A stretch of 64,000 nucleotides of DNA from Psychroflexus montanilacus (GTDB taxonomy: Bacteria > Bacteroidota > Bacteroidia > Flavobacteriales > Flavobacteriaceae), in NCBI RefSeq assembly GCF_020164535.1, contig NZ_JAIQZC010000001.1:682001-746000 (forward strand). Direction: 5' to 3'. A program made the translations under genes and the position numbers. The notes beneath the pieces were generated by a model. That model saw only the letters and a list, made by a program, of their open reading frames with translations. It searched no databases and was not told the origin of the DNA. Shown piece after piece: positions 33,303 through 41,402 of this stretch; the first letter of the stretch is position 1, and the number at the start of each line of letters is the position of its first letter.

Positions 33303-34709
33303 ATGAAAAAAAGTGTTCAATTAGTTTCAATTGCATTCATCGCCAGCATCTTGAGTATTGGCGGTTATAAGTTCTTTTTGGAAGAAGAAAATTCAGTAAC
33401 TCAGGAATATGAAATTCCGTGGCAGCAAGTAAATAAAGGGGTTTCCACCCAGTTAGCTTCGTATGCTGAAGAAAATTCAGATTTAGATTTTACTAAAGCT
33501 GCAGAAAAGACGGTAAATGCCGTTGTTCACGTCAAGAATGTAACTACAACTCGACAAGCGAGAAGTGCCTTTGAATATTTTTATGGAAGTGGTGAACCTC
33601 AAAAAGCCATAAGAGGCGCCGGATCTGGTGTGATTCTAAGTCCGGATGGATTGATTGTCACCAATAACCACGTCATCAAAGGCGCTTCTGAAGTCCAAGT
33701 GACATTAAATGATAACAAAACTTATGTTGCTGAAGTTCTGGGCACCGCCTCAGACAACGATATTGCTTTACTAAAAATAGAGGCTTCAGATTTGGACTAC
33801 CTCACATTTGGAGATTCCAATAACCTTCAGCTTGGCGAATGGGTATTGGCTGTAGGTAATCCATTCAATCTTACCTCTACGGTCACAGCAGGCATTGTAA
33901 GCGCAAAGGCTAGAGATCTTGAAAGCGGGGATAATCAGTTCCAATCTTTTATTCAAACAGATGCAGCTGTTAATCCTGGAAATAGCGGTGGTGCTTTAGT
34001 GAATACCAGAGGTGAACTTATTGGCATCAATACTGCAATCACATCTCAAACCGGATCTTTTATAGGCTATTCATTTGCTATACCAAGTAATAACGCCAGA
34101 AAAATAGTCGAGAATCTAATTGAATTTGGAAGTGTAAGAAAAGCTATTTTGGGTGTGAGAGGAATAGAACTGAATAGTTCCACAGCCAAAGAACTGGAAA
34201 TTGAAAGTTCGCAGGGTTTTTATGTTGGAAGCGTAGACGCGGAAAGCGGTGCGGCAAAAGCTGGACTAAGTGAAGGTGACATTATTAAATCTATTGATAA
34301 TATCAAAATCAGAAAGTTTTCTGACATGACTGGATATTTGAATTCAAAGAATCCCGGTGAAACTGTTTCAGTTACTTTTCTTAGAAAGAATAAGGAGCGT
34401 CAAACTGATGTGACTCTAGATATTTTCAAAGTTTTTCAAATTGAAGAAATAGGGGTAGAAGTGGCTGAAATTTCTAAATCTGACCTCAAAAAATATGGAG
34501 TAGATTCTGGAGTTATTATCCATAAAACTTTGCCAAATAGTTTTACTAAAAGTGACCTCAGAGGATTGCTGATTACCAAAATCAATGAAAAGGAAGTCAA
34601 CTCTATAGAGGAAGTGAAGTCCATCGTTAATTCTAAAAATCCAAACGAACCCATGTTGGTCACATTCCTGAGTCCAAATGGTAAGGAAAAGACTTACGTG
34701 TTTAGATAA
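33303..34709 (+). CDS. HtrA/Deg-family periplasmic serine protease with two PDZ domains
   Basis: A 468-residue DegQ/HtrA-type protease for folding stress in the periplasm. One N-terminal hydrophobic segment (VQLVSIAFIASILSIGGYKFF) may be an uncleaved anchor or signal. The trypsin-like domain has the catalytic triad in VTNNHVIKGASEV (His), SDNDIALLKIEA (Asp) and NPGNSGGALVNTRGELIGIN (Ser). PDZ1 begins near residue 280 (ILGVRGIELNSSTAK, through GLSEGDIIKSID), and PDZ2 near 385. It is monocistronic with a terminator at 34731. Confidence 0.95.
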   Translation: MKKSVQLVSIAFIASILSIGGYKFFLEEENSVTQEYEIPWQQVNKGVSTQLASYAEENSDLDFTKAAEKTVNAVVHVKNVTTTRQARSAFEYFYGSGEPQKAIRGAGSGVILSPDGLIVTNNHVIKGASEVQVTLNDNKTYVAEVLGTASDNDIALLKIEASDLDYLTFGDSNNLQLGEWVLAVGNPFNLTSTVTAGIVSAKARDLESGDNQFQSFIQTDAAVNPGNSGGALVNTRGELIGINTAITSQTGSFIGYSFAIPSNNARKIVENLIEFGSVRKAILGVRGIELNSSTAKELEIESSQGFYVGSVDAESGAAKAGLSEGDIIKSIDNIKIRKFSDMTGYLNSKNPGETVSVTFLRKNKERQTDVTLDIFKVFQIEEIGVEVAEISKSDLKKYGVDSGVIIHKTLPNSFTKSDLRGLLITKINEKEVNSIEEVKSIVNSKNPNEPMLVTFLSPNGKEKTYVFR

Positions 34710-34730
34710 TACATTTGAGAACTCAATTTT

Positions 34731-34769
34731 AAACTCCCTGATTTCTTTCTTGAAAACAGGGAGTTTTTT
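34731..34769 (+). terminator. Intrinsic terminator after htrA
   Basis: AAACTCCCTG (34731-34740) pairs with CAGGGAGTTT (34757-34766), then Ts. Confidence 0.9.
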
Positions 34770-34809
34770 ATTTAGTTTTCTGGAATCGACTTAATAGGTT
34801 TTGAATCCT

Positions 34810-34817
34810 TATATTTG
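34810..34817 (+). promoter_or_regulatory. Putative -7 promoter element (TATATTTG), hpt-adk-obg operon
   Basis: TATATTTG matches TAnnTTTG exactly, 18 bp before the ATG. The TTG inside it is in frame with hpt and can be mistaken for a start codon. Confidence 0.6.
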
Positions 34818-34835
34818 CAGCTTATTAAAATTATA

Positions 34836-35378
34836 ATGATGGTTAAGCTTCACGATTTGGAATTTGAGCCTTATCTTGATCAACAGACACTTCAAAAATC
34901 AGTAAAGCAACTAGCTGAACGTATATCAAAAGATTACGAGTCCAAAACACCCGTTTTTCTTGGAATTTTGAACGGTGCATTTATGTTTTTGTCAGATTTG
35001 ATGAAACAGTATGAAGGTGACTGTGAAATAAGCTTCACCAAGTTAGCTTCCTACGAAGGGACCTCCTCCACAGGTGAAGTCACAACTTTGTTAGGTGCTG
35101 GAAATTTGAAAGGTAAAGATGTTATCGTTGTAGAAGATATCGTTGACACTGGTAATACTTTGGAACATATTGTAGGTGTCTTGAAAAAAGAAGGAGTGGC
35201 CTCATATAAAATTGCTACTTTATTTTTAAAACCAGAAGCTTACAAAAAATCGCTCTCGCTGGATTATGTTGGATTGGAAATACCGAATAAATTTATAGTA
35301 GGTTATGGCTTAGACTATAATGGATTAGGAAGAAATATCTCAGAAATATATCAACTAAAATCAAATCTCAATGATTAA
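34836..35378 (+). CDS. hpt: Hypoxanthine phosphoribosyltransferase
   Basis: A 180-residue purine-salvage enzyme joining hypoxanthine (and guanine) to PRPP. The PRPP-binding loop is DVIVVEDIVDTGNTLEHIVGVL (near residue 95), and the flexible-loop region is KLASYEGTSSTG. The C-terminal GYGLDYNGLGRNISEIYQL is a normal ending. The ATG at 34836 starts MMVKLHDLEFEPYL; an upstream TTG at 34815 lies within the promoter. Its stop overlaps adk by 8 bp. Confidence 0.95.
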   Translation: MMVKLHDLEFEPYLDQQTLQKSVKQLAERISKDYESKTPVFLGILNGAFMFLSDLMKQYEGDCEISFTKLASYEGTSSTGEVTTLLGAGNLKGKDVIVVEDIVDTGNTLEHIVGVLKKEGVASYKIATLFLKPEAYKKSLSLDYVGLEIPNKFIVGYGLDYNGLGRNISEIYQLKSNLND

Positions 35379-35943
35379 TATCGTGCTATTTGGCCCTCCT
35401 GGAGCTGGAAAAGGAACTCAAGCAGAACATCTTAAAGAGAAATACAGTCTAAAACACATTTCTACCGGAGATTTGTTTAGATATAATATCAAAAACGAAA
35501 CTGAACTTGGAAAACTCGCCAAATCCTACATGGATAAAGGCGCTTTAGTTCCAGATGAAGTAACTATAAAAATGCTGAATGCCAAAGTTGAAGAACACCT
35601 GGACAGCAAAGGCTTTATTTTTGATGGATTCCCGAGAACTAAAGCTCAGGCCCAATCCTTAAATGAATTGATGGAGTCTAAAGACTCACAAATCAATGCA
35701 ATGGTGGCTTTGGAAGTGCCGGACGAAGTCTTGGTAGAACGTCTTTTGGAGCGAGGAAAAACCTCTGGAAGAAAAGATGACGCTAATGAAGAAGTCATCA
35801 GAAATAGAATAAAAGTATATTACAACGAGACAGAAGTTCTCAAAGAATTTTACAAAAAAGAAGATAAATATTACGGTGTTGATGGTGTAGGGTCTATTTC
35901 AGAAATTACAAATCGTATTAGTAAAGTTGTTGATTCTTTATAA
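35371..35943 (+). CDS. adk: Adenylate kinase
   Basis: A 190-residue short adenylate kinase, balancing AMP, ADP and ATP. The P-loop is FGPPGAGKGTQAE (residues 6-18), AMP site in HISTGDLFRYNI and FDGFPRTKAQAQSL. The lid is short (ERGKTSGRKDDANEEVIRNRIKVY) with no zinc cysteines. It overlaps the end of hpt by 8 bp, so translational coupling is likely, and is followed by obg after 22 bp. Confidence 0.97.
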   Translation: MINIVLFGPPGAGKGTQAEHLKEKYSLKHISTGDLFRYNIKNETELGKLAKSYMDKGALVPDEVTIKMLNAKVEEHLDSKGFIFDGFPRTKAQAQSLNELMESKDSQINAMVALEVPDEVLVERLLERGKTSGRKDDANEEVIRNRIKVYYNETEVLKEFYKKEDKYYGVDGVGSISEITNRISKVVDSL

Positions 35944-35965
35944 AACAAGCGTTTAGCTATAGATT

Positions 35966-36988
35966 ATGACTGAAGGAAACTTTGTAGATTACATCAAACT
36001 CCATTTAAAATCTGGAAATGGCGGAAAAGGTTCTGCACACCTGAGAAGGGAAAAATATATTCCTAAAGGGGGGCCAGATGGTGGAGATGGTGGTCGTGGC
36101 GGTCATATTATTTTCAAGGCTAACAAAGACCTCTGGACACTTTTTCATCTTAAATTCAAAAGACACATCAAGGCCACTCATGGTGAGCATGGAAGCAAGC
36201 AAACCAGTACAGGCGCAGATGGAGAAGACCAATATATCGAAGTCCCTTTAGGCACGGTCATTCGTGATACCAATACCAACGAGGTCATCAAAGAAATGAC
36301 TGAGCATGATGAAGAATATATTGTTGTAGAAGGTGGCATGGGTGGTAAAGGAAATGCACATTTTAAAAGTTCGACAAATCAAACCCCGCGATTCGCCCAG
36401 CCAGGTATACCAGGCCAGGAATTGGACATCACCCTTGAATTGAAACTTCTTGCAGATGTAGGCCTGGTAGGCTTTCCTAATGCAGGGAAGTCCACTTTAT
36501 TGTCGGTGATTACAGCGGCTAAGCCTAAGATTGCAAATTATGAGTTTACAACGCTTAAGCCTAATCTAGGTATTGTAGAGTATCGGGATTATAAAACATT
36601 TGTGGTTGCTGATATTCCTGGGATTATTGAAGGGGCAGCGGAAGGCAAAGGACTGGGTTATCGTTTTTTGAGGCATATTGAAAGAAATTCAACTTTATTA
36701 TTTTTGATTCCTGCGGATGCGCCAAGTGTAAAAGAACAATATGAAATACTCTTGGATGAATTGCGTCGATATAATCCAGAATTGCTTGATAAATCCCGGG
36801 TAATTGCCATTTCAAAAGCAGATTTACTAGATGATGAGCTCAAAACAGAATTGGCTGAAGAAATCGAACACGCTTTTGACCATATTCCGCATGTATTTAT
36901 TTCCTCAATAGCACAGCAAGGTCTGCTCCCACTTAAAGATCTGCTCTGGAAAACCTTGAATGAAGATAAAGACAAAGTGACCAGCTAG
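35966..36988 (+). CDS. obg: Ribosome-assembly GTPase Obg/CgtA
   Basis: A 340-residue Obg GTPase working in large-subunit assembly and stress control. The glycine-rich N-terminal Obg fold ([41 protein letters not shown]) is followed by the G domain: [11 protein letters not shown] (P-loop, near residue 168), [11 protein letters not shown] (G2), [17 protein letters not shown] (G3) and [13 protein letters not shown] (G4). The C-terminal OCT domain is missing, as in many Bacteroidota. It is the last gene of hpt-adk-obg and overlaps the convergent kinase gene by 4 bp. Confidence 0.96.
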   Translation: MTEGNFVDYIKLHLKSGNGGKGSAHLRREKYIPKGGPDGGDGGRGGHIIFKANKDLWTLFHLKFKRHIKATHGEHGSKQTSTGADGEDQYIEVPLGTVIRDTNTNEVIKEMTEHDEEYIVVEGGMGGKGNAHFKSSTNQTPRFAQPGIPGQELDITLELKLLADVGLVGFPNAGKSTLLSVITAAKPKIANYEFTTLKPNLGIVEYRDYKTFVVADIPGIIEGAAEGKGLGYRFLRHIERNSTLLFLIPADAPSVKEQYEILLDELRRYNPELLDKSRVIAISKADLLDDELKTELAEEIEHAFDHIPHVFISSIAQQGLLPLKDLLWKTLNEDKDKVTS

Positions 36989-38133
36989 ATTTTAGGTAAT
37001 TTAATTTCGAAAACAGTTCCTGTATCTGCAGAGCTTGAAAGTACTCGGATTCTTCCAAAATGATAGTCCTCGATTATGCGTTTGGATAATGAAAGTCCAA
37101 GTCCCCAGCCACGTTCTTTGGTAGAATAACCAGGCTGAAATATGGTCTTAAATTTGGAGGAAGGAATACCTTTACCAGAGTCACTTACATGAATCTTATA
37201 GTGATGTTTATCTTCAAAAAGTGAAATTTTTAGTTCTCCTCTACCCTTCATGGCATCGATGGCGTTTTTAGTGAGATTTTCTATCGTCCAGCTCAATAGC
37301 GTTGGATTCAATTTGCAATGAAGTTCCTGCTCTGGTAAATCAATAGAGAATTTGATAAGTTTTGAACTTCGGTGTTTTAAATAGTTGAAGGACGTTTCGA
37401 CAGCATCATTGAGGCTGGAAACTTCCAAAGCAAGTTTAGAACCCACTTTAGAAAATCGTTCAGTGATTGTCTTGAGCCTCTCAATATCTTTTTCTATCTC
37501 TAAAATATATTCGGCATTAACATTTTCGGATCTCAAAATTTCCATCCAGCCTACCAGAGATGATAATGGTGTCCCAATTTGATGAGCAGTTTCCTTAGCC
37601 ATTCCTGCCCAGAGTTTATTTTTTTCACTGTTTTTGGCAGTGATGTAATACAGGTAAATAAGGCCAATCAAGAGAAATATTATCAATAAAAGAATAAATG
37701 GATAATACTTGATCTTGGTTAAAATAGAAGAATCTCCATAATACAAGAACTGTTTACCAGCGTCTCCTAGGTCAATAACTATGGGCTTATTTTGATCTTG
37801 TATAGACTCAAAATACTGTCTTAGTTTTGTGGAGTCTTTGGCTACAGGCTCTGGAATGTTATTTACTTCTTGAAAACCATTAGATTCATTCACAATAAAC
37901 ATTGGAATATCATCTATGGTATTCAAGATCTCCAATTCCAAATTGAGGTCCTGCTCCTCTCCTGCTTTGCTTATTGAAGCCTGGGCAGAAGACCAGATTC
38001 TCATCTTTTCTCGCTCTTCGTCCTTCACACCTTCATAAAATACTGAAATATTCCACACTACAATTCCGATGACAATAATCGAAGTGAAAAGAATAAAAAA
38101 CCTAACATTAGCTGTATTTTCAAAAAATTTCAT
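36985..38133 (-). CDS. Membrane sensor histidine kinase (orphan)
   Basis: A 382-residue kinase: a first membrane segment ([24 protein letters not shown]), about 110 periplasmic residues, a second ([23 protein letters not shown]), then the HisKA H-box [23 protein letters not shown]-box [12 protein letters not shown]-box [12 protein letters not shown]-box IFQPGYS and G-box [17 protein letters not shown]. No receiver gene is adjacent, so the partner is elsewhere. It ends tail to tail with obg, overlapping 4 bp. Confidence 0.95.
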   Translation of the reverse strand: MKFFENTANVRFFILFTSIIVIGIVVWNISVFYEGVKDEEREKMRIWSSAQASISKAGEEQDLNLELEILNTIDDIPMFIVNESNGFQEVNNIPEPVAKDSTKLRQYFESIQDQNKPIVIDLGDAGKQFLYYGDSSILTKIKYYPFILLLIIFLLIGLIYLYYITAKNSEKNKLWAGMAKETAHQIGTPLSSLVGWMEILRSENVNAEYILEIEKDIERLKTITERFSKVGSKLALEVSSLNDAVETSFNYLKHRSSKLIKFSIDLPEQELHCKLNPTLLSWTIENLTKNAIDAMKGRGELKISLFEDKHHYKIHVSDSGKGIPSSKFKTIFQPGYSTKERGWGLGLSLSKRIIEDYHFGRIRVLSSSADTGTVFEIKLPKI

Positions 38134-38238
38134 GAAGGATAAGTTTATACAATAATACTGAAAACGAATGTGCTCTACTATAAACCGTTCAAAATTGAAA
38201 TTATTTTAGAAATACTGATTAACGGTAAGTAAATCTAT

Positions 38239-38246
38239 TATTTTTG
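38239..38246 (+). promoter_or_regulatory. Putative -7 promoter element (TATTTTTG), purKE
   Basis: TATTTTTG matches TAnnTTTG. Only four bases separate it from the purK ATG, so transcription would start at or very near the ATG. Confidence 0.5.
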
Positions 38247-38250
38247 TGTC

Positions 38251-39414
38251 ATGACACAATATTTTTCTTCAGACTTTAAACTTGGGATTTTAGGCGGTGG
38301 TCAATTGGGCAAAATGCTGCTTTACGACACCCGCAAATTTGATATTCAAACCTATGTCATGGATCCGAATCCAGAGGCTCCATCAAAAATTGCGAGCAAT
38401 CATTTTGAGGTTGGAGACCTTATGGATTATGATAAAGTGATGGCCTTTGGCAAAAAGGTCGATGTGCTTACTTTTGAAATTGAATCCGTCAACCTTAACG
38501 CTTTAGAAGACCTGGAGGCTTTAGGTAAAAAAGTATACCCCTCAGCGGCTACCTTGCAAAAAATTCAGAATAAAGCAGTTCAGAAGGCATTTTACGAGAG
38601 GCATCATATTCCAACAGCAGACTTTAAGATCTTTTCAGATGTAAAAAGTTTGAGAGAGACCGTTTCAGAAAAAAAAATAAACTTCCCGTTTGTCTGGAAA
38701 AGCAGCACTGGTGGTTATGATGGAAAAGGAGTGAGTGTTATCAAGTCTGTAGATCAACTCGATCTGCTTCCAAACGTTGAATGCATCGCTGAAAGCCTTG
38801 TAGATTTTGCTACTGAAATTGCAGTAATTGTTTCCAGAAGTGTTTCTGGAGAAATCAAAACCTACCCTGTTGTAGAAATGGAATTTCATCCAGAAGCCAA
38901 TCAAGTGGAATATGTGCTGTGCCCGGCTAGGGTTAGCAATAGCATCGCTAATAAAGCTAGAAAGTTGGCTCATTTGGTATCGAGTAAATTTGAACATGTA
39001 GGCCTTTTGGCTATAGAAATGTTTGTCACCAAATCTGATGAAGTTTTGGTTAACGAAGTTGCTCCTAGACCCCACAATAGTGGTCATTTCAGCATCGAGG
39101 GAAGTTTCACCAATCAATTTGAACAGCATTTGAGAGCTATTCTGGACTTACCGCTTGGCAGTACAGAAAGCAAGTCAAACTCGGTAATGGTGAATTTAGT
39201 TGGGGGTGAAAATCATACAGGTGAAGTGGTGTATAAAGGTATTGAAGAGATTTTAGGAATGCCTGGAGTAACTCCACATATTTATGGAAAACGCGAGACA
39301 CGTCCGTTTAGAAAAATGGGACATGTCAATATTATACATTCCGAACTCCACCAGGCTAGAGCAATAGCTGAAACAGTAAAATCTAAAATTAAAGTCATTT
39401 CCAAAACATCATAA
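38251..39414 (+). CDS. purK: 5-(carboxyamino)imidazole ribonucleotide synthase
   Basis: A 387-residue ATP-grasp enzyme making N5-CAIR from AIR, bicarbonate and ATP in purine synthesis. The N-terminal Rossmann-like start is KLGILGGGQLGKMLLYD, the ATP-grasp core has FVWKSSTGGYDGKGVSVIKS and AESLVDFATEIAVIVSRS, and the late VLVNEVAPRPHNSGHFSIEGS is the metal- and substrate-binding motif. It is followed by purE after 3 bp. An unusually short distance to the -7 element suggests a leaderless or near-leaderless transcript. Confidence 0.97.
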   Translation: MTQYFSSDFKLGILGGGQLGKMLLYDTRKFDIQTYVMDPNPEAPSKIASNHFEVGDLMDYDKVMAFGKKVDVLTFEIESVNLNALEDLEALGKKVYPSAATLQKIQNKAVQKAFYERHHIPTADFKIFSDVKSLRETVSEKKINFPFVWKSSTGGYDGKGVSVIKSVDQLDLLPNVECIAESLVDFATEIAVIVSRSVSGEIKTYPVVEMEFHPEANQVEYVLCPARVSNSIANKARKLAHLVSSKFEHVGLLAIEMFVTKSDEVLVNEVAPRPHNSGHFSIEGSFTNQFEQHLRAILDLPLGSTESKSNSVMVNLVGGENHTGEVVYKGIEEILGMPGVTPHIYGKRETRPFRKMGHVNIIHSELHQARAIAETVKSKIKVISKTS

Positions 39415-39417
39415 GCT

Positions 39418-39897
39418 ATGAATAAAGTTGCCATTATCATGGGAAGTAAAAGTGACCTTCCTGTCATGCAAGAAGCTATAGATATCCTAAAGGAGTTCAA
39501 CATTGAAACTGAAGTTGATATAGTATCTGCTCACCGCACACCAGAATATATGATGGATTTTGGTAAAAACGCACACTCTCGAGGAGTAGATGTCATTATT
39601 GCTGGTGCTGGAGGAGCCGCACATTTACCTGGAATGGTGTCTTCTATCACACCACTACCAGTTATAGGAGTTCCAGTAAAATCAAGTAATTCTATAGACG
39701 GATGGGATTCTATTCTCTCAATTTTACAAATGCCTGGTGGTGTTCCTGTCGCAACCGTTGCTTTAAACGGAGCAAAAAATGCGGGGATTTTAGCTGCTCA
39801 AATTTTAGGCGTCAAGGATAAAACTATACAAGATCGTATCCTGAGGTACATGGACGATCTCAAAAAGAAAGTTGAAAAAATGAGGCAAGACCTTTAA
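39418..39897 (+). CDS. purE: N5-carboxyaminoimidazole ribonucleotide mutase
   Basis: A 159-residue class I PurE that rearranges N5-CAIR to CAIR. The substrate loop is [14 protein letters not shown] near residue 7, SAHRTPEYM lies near residue 41, and [25 protein letters not shown] completes the active site. The length is typical. It pairs with purK 3 bp upstream, the standard two-enzyme arrangement, and precedes the DUF4136 lipoprotein by 55 bp. Confidence 0.97.
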   Translation: MNKVAIIMGSKSDLPVMQEAIDILKEFNIETEVDIVSAHRTPEYMMDFGKNAHSRGVDVIIAGAGGAAHLPGMVSSITPLPVIGVPVKSSNSIDGWDSILSILQMPGGVPVATVALNGAKNAGILAAQILGVKDKTIQDRILRYMDDLKKKVEKMRQDL

Positions 39898-39952
39898 TAT
39901 TTAGCTAAAAAGGATTTGTTTGTTAAATCTAATTTCTAATTTTCAAATAAAA

Positions 39953-40465
39953 ATGAAAGCTAGTCTTTGTGTACTTTTTATTTCGGTAATTCTTTTTTCT
40001 TGTAGCTCGCCTAAAGTGTTTACAGACTATGCATCTGATGTAGAGTTTGATAAATATGAAAGTTTTGCTTTTTATTCTATAGAAAATTCTGGTTTAGCCA
40101 GGCTTGATGAAGATCGTATTTATGAAACTTTACAGGATACGCTAAGTGCTAAAGGTTTTGAAGAAAAGTTAATTCCAGACTTTAAAGTCAATTTTTATGC
40201 GGAGGTTTTTGATCAAATTTCAAATAGCAACTTCGGCATAGGTGTAGGAGGCTACAATGGTGGTATAGGCGGAAGCATCTCACCACAGAACAGCAAGCGC
40301 ACCATCGCCTTGACCATTGAATTTGCTGACGGTTTAACCAATAATCTATTTTGGCAAGGCGTTGTAGAAGCGCGTTTCAATGAAAACCTGAAAGGCAAAG
40401 AACGCGAAGAATTCTTTAAAGTTCTTGTAGGTAAAGTTTTGGAAAAATACCCACCAGAGAAATAG
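39953..40465 (+). CDS. DUF4136-family lipoprotein
   Basis: A 170-residue lipoprotein: MKASLCVLFISVILFSC lipobox, then SSPKVFTDYASDVEFDKYESFAFYSI, the hallmark opening of DUF4136. The rest shows GGYNGGIGGSISPQ in the middle and ALTIEFADGLTNNLFWQGVVEARFN near the end, as in that family. The ATG at 39953 is chosen; a TTG at 39920 only adds residues before the signal peptide. It follows purE closely, but a functional link is not obvious. Confidence 0.85.
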   Translation: MKASLCVLFISVILFSCSSPKVFTDYASDVEFDKYESFAFYSIENSGLARLDEDRIYETLQDTLSAKGFEEKLIPDFKVNFYAEVFDQISNSNFGIGVGGYNGGIGGSISPQNSKRTIALTIEFADGLTNNLFWQGVVEARFNENLKGKEREEFFKVLVGKVLEKYPPEK

Positions 40466-40502
40466 TATTTATAAAAGATTTTTAGATAGCTTCAATAAGC
40501 AG

Positions 40503-41396
40503 TTACGATTTAGAATTCTGATATAAGGATTTAATAATTCCATCTACCAGTCCAATTTTGGGTACGTGAACCGATTTGGATCGACTCCACTTCATAGCAG
40601 ATAAATAGATTTTTGTGGCGGGAATGATAACATCTGCTCTATCTTCATTTAGACTCAATTCAGAAATACGCTCTTCGTAAGTCAAAGAGTTTAATAATTG
40701 ATAATAGGAGCTCAAGTAAAAGTAAGACAGTGGCTTACCCATTTTCTTATTACTCGATTTAAAAATGTTATTAATGTTACCGCCAGAGCCTACCATTTCA
40801 ATTCTAGAATAAGGTTTCGTCACTGCTTTTATCCATTTTTCTGCATCCAACCATTCTTCCTCAGAAATAGTATGATTCAAAATTCTTACCGTTCCCAGCT
40901 TAAAAGATTTAGATGCAATGGTTTTCCCCTCAGAAAATAAAGTAAATTCTGTACTTCCGCCACCTACGTCTACGTACAAGTAAGTCTTGTTGTTATCTAC
41001 CAGGGTATGCAGATCTGTAGCAGCTATCATAGCAGCTTCATCAGACCCGTCTATAATGTCAATGTCAATTTTGCACTCCTTTGCAATTTTATCGGCGATA
41101 GCTACACCATTTTTAGCATCTCTCATGGCAGAAGTTGCGCAGGCTCTGTAAGCCTCTATCCGGTGTGATTTCATGAGCAGACTAAATGCTTTCATGGTAT
41201 CAATCATCCGTTCTGTATTTTCATCAGAAATATAAGACTTGGTAAATACATCCTGGCCAAGCCTTATAGGTACTCTCACTAATGAAGTCTTCTTAAAAGT
41301 TACAGGTTTATGATCTGGTTCTGTTATTGTGGAAATAAGAAGACGAACAGCATTTGAGCCAATATCTATGGCAGCATATTTTTTGATAGATAGCAT
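40503..41396 (-). CDS. Ppx/GppA-type exopolyphosphatase
   Basis: A 297-residue member of the ASKHA phosphatase group that removes terminal phosphate from polyphosphate or pppGpp. Motifs are YAAIDIGSNAVRLLIS (phosphate-1, residues 7-22), RACATSAMRDAKNG, and YLYVDVGGGSTEFTLFSEGKTIASKSFKLGTVRI (phosphate-2). It is the short form, lacking the C-terminal HD-like domain of long enzymes. It follows ppk1 by 6 bp, supporting polyphosphate as substrate. It ends the long leftward gene run. Confidence 0.92.
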   Translation of the reverse strand: MLSIKKYAAIDIGSNAVRLLISTITEPDHKPVTFKKTSLVRVPIRLGQDVFTKSYISDENTERMIDTMKAFSLLMKSHRIEAYRACATSAMRDAKNGVAIADKIAKECKIDIDIIDGSDEAAMIAATDLHTLVDNNKTYLYVDVGGGSTEFTLFSEGKTIASKSFKLGTVRILNHTISEEEWLDAEKWIKAVTKPYSRIEMVGSGGNINNIFKSSNKKMGKPLSYFYLSSYYQLLNSLTYEERISELSLNEDRADVIIPATKIYLSAMKWSRSKSVHVPKIGLVDGIIKSLYQNSKS

Positions 41397-41402
41397 AAAG
41401 TG

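Noticed and set aside
38665-39129. 154-codon antisense frame in purK
   Set aside because: Shadow of a highly conserved enzyme gene; no start context or homology.
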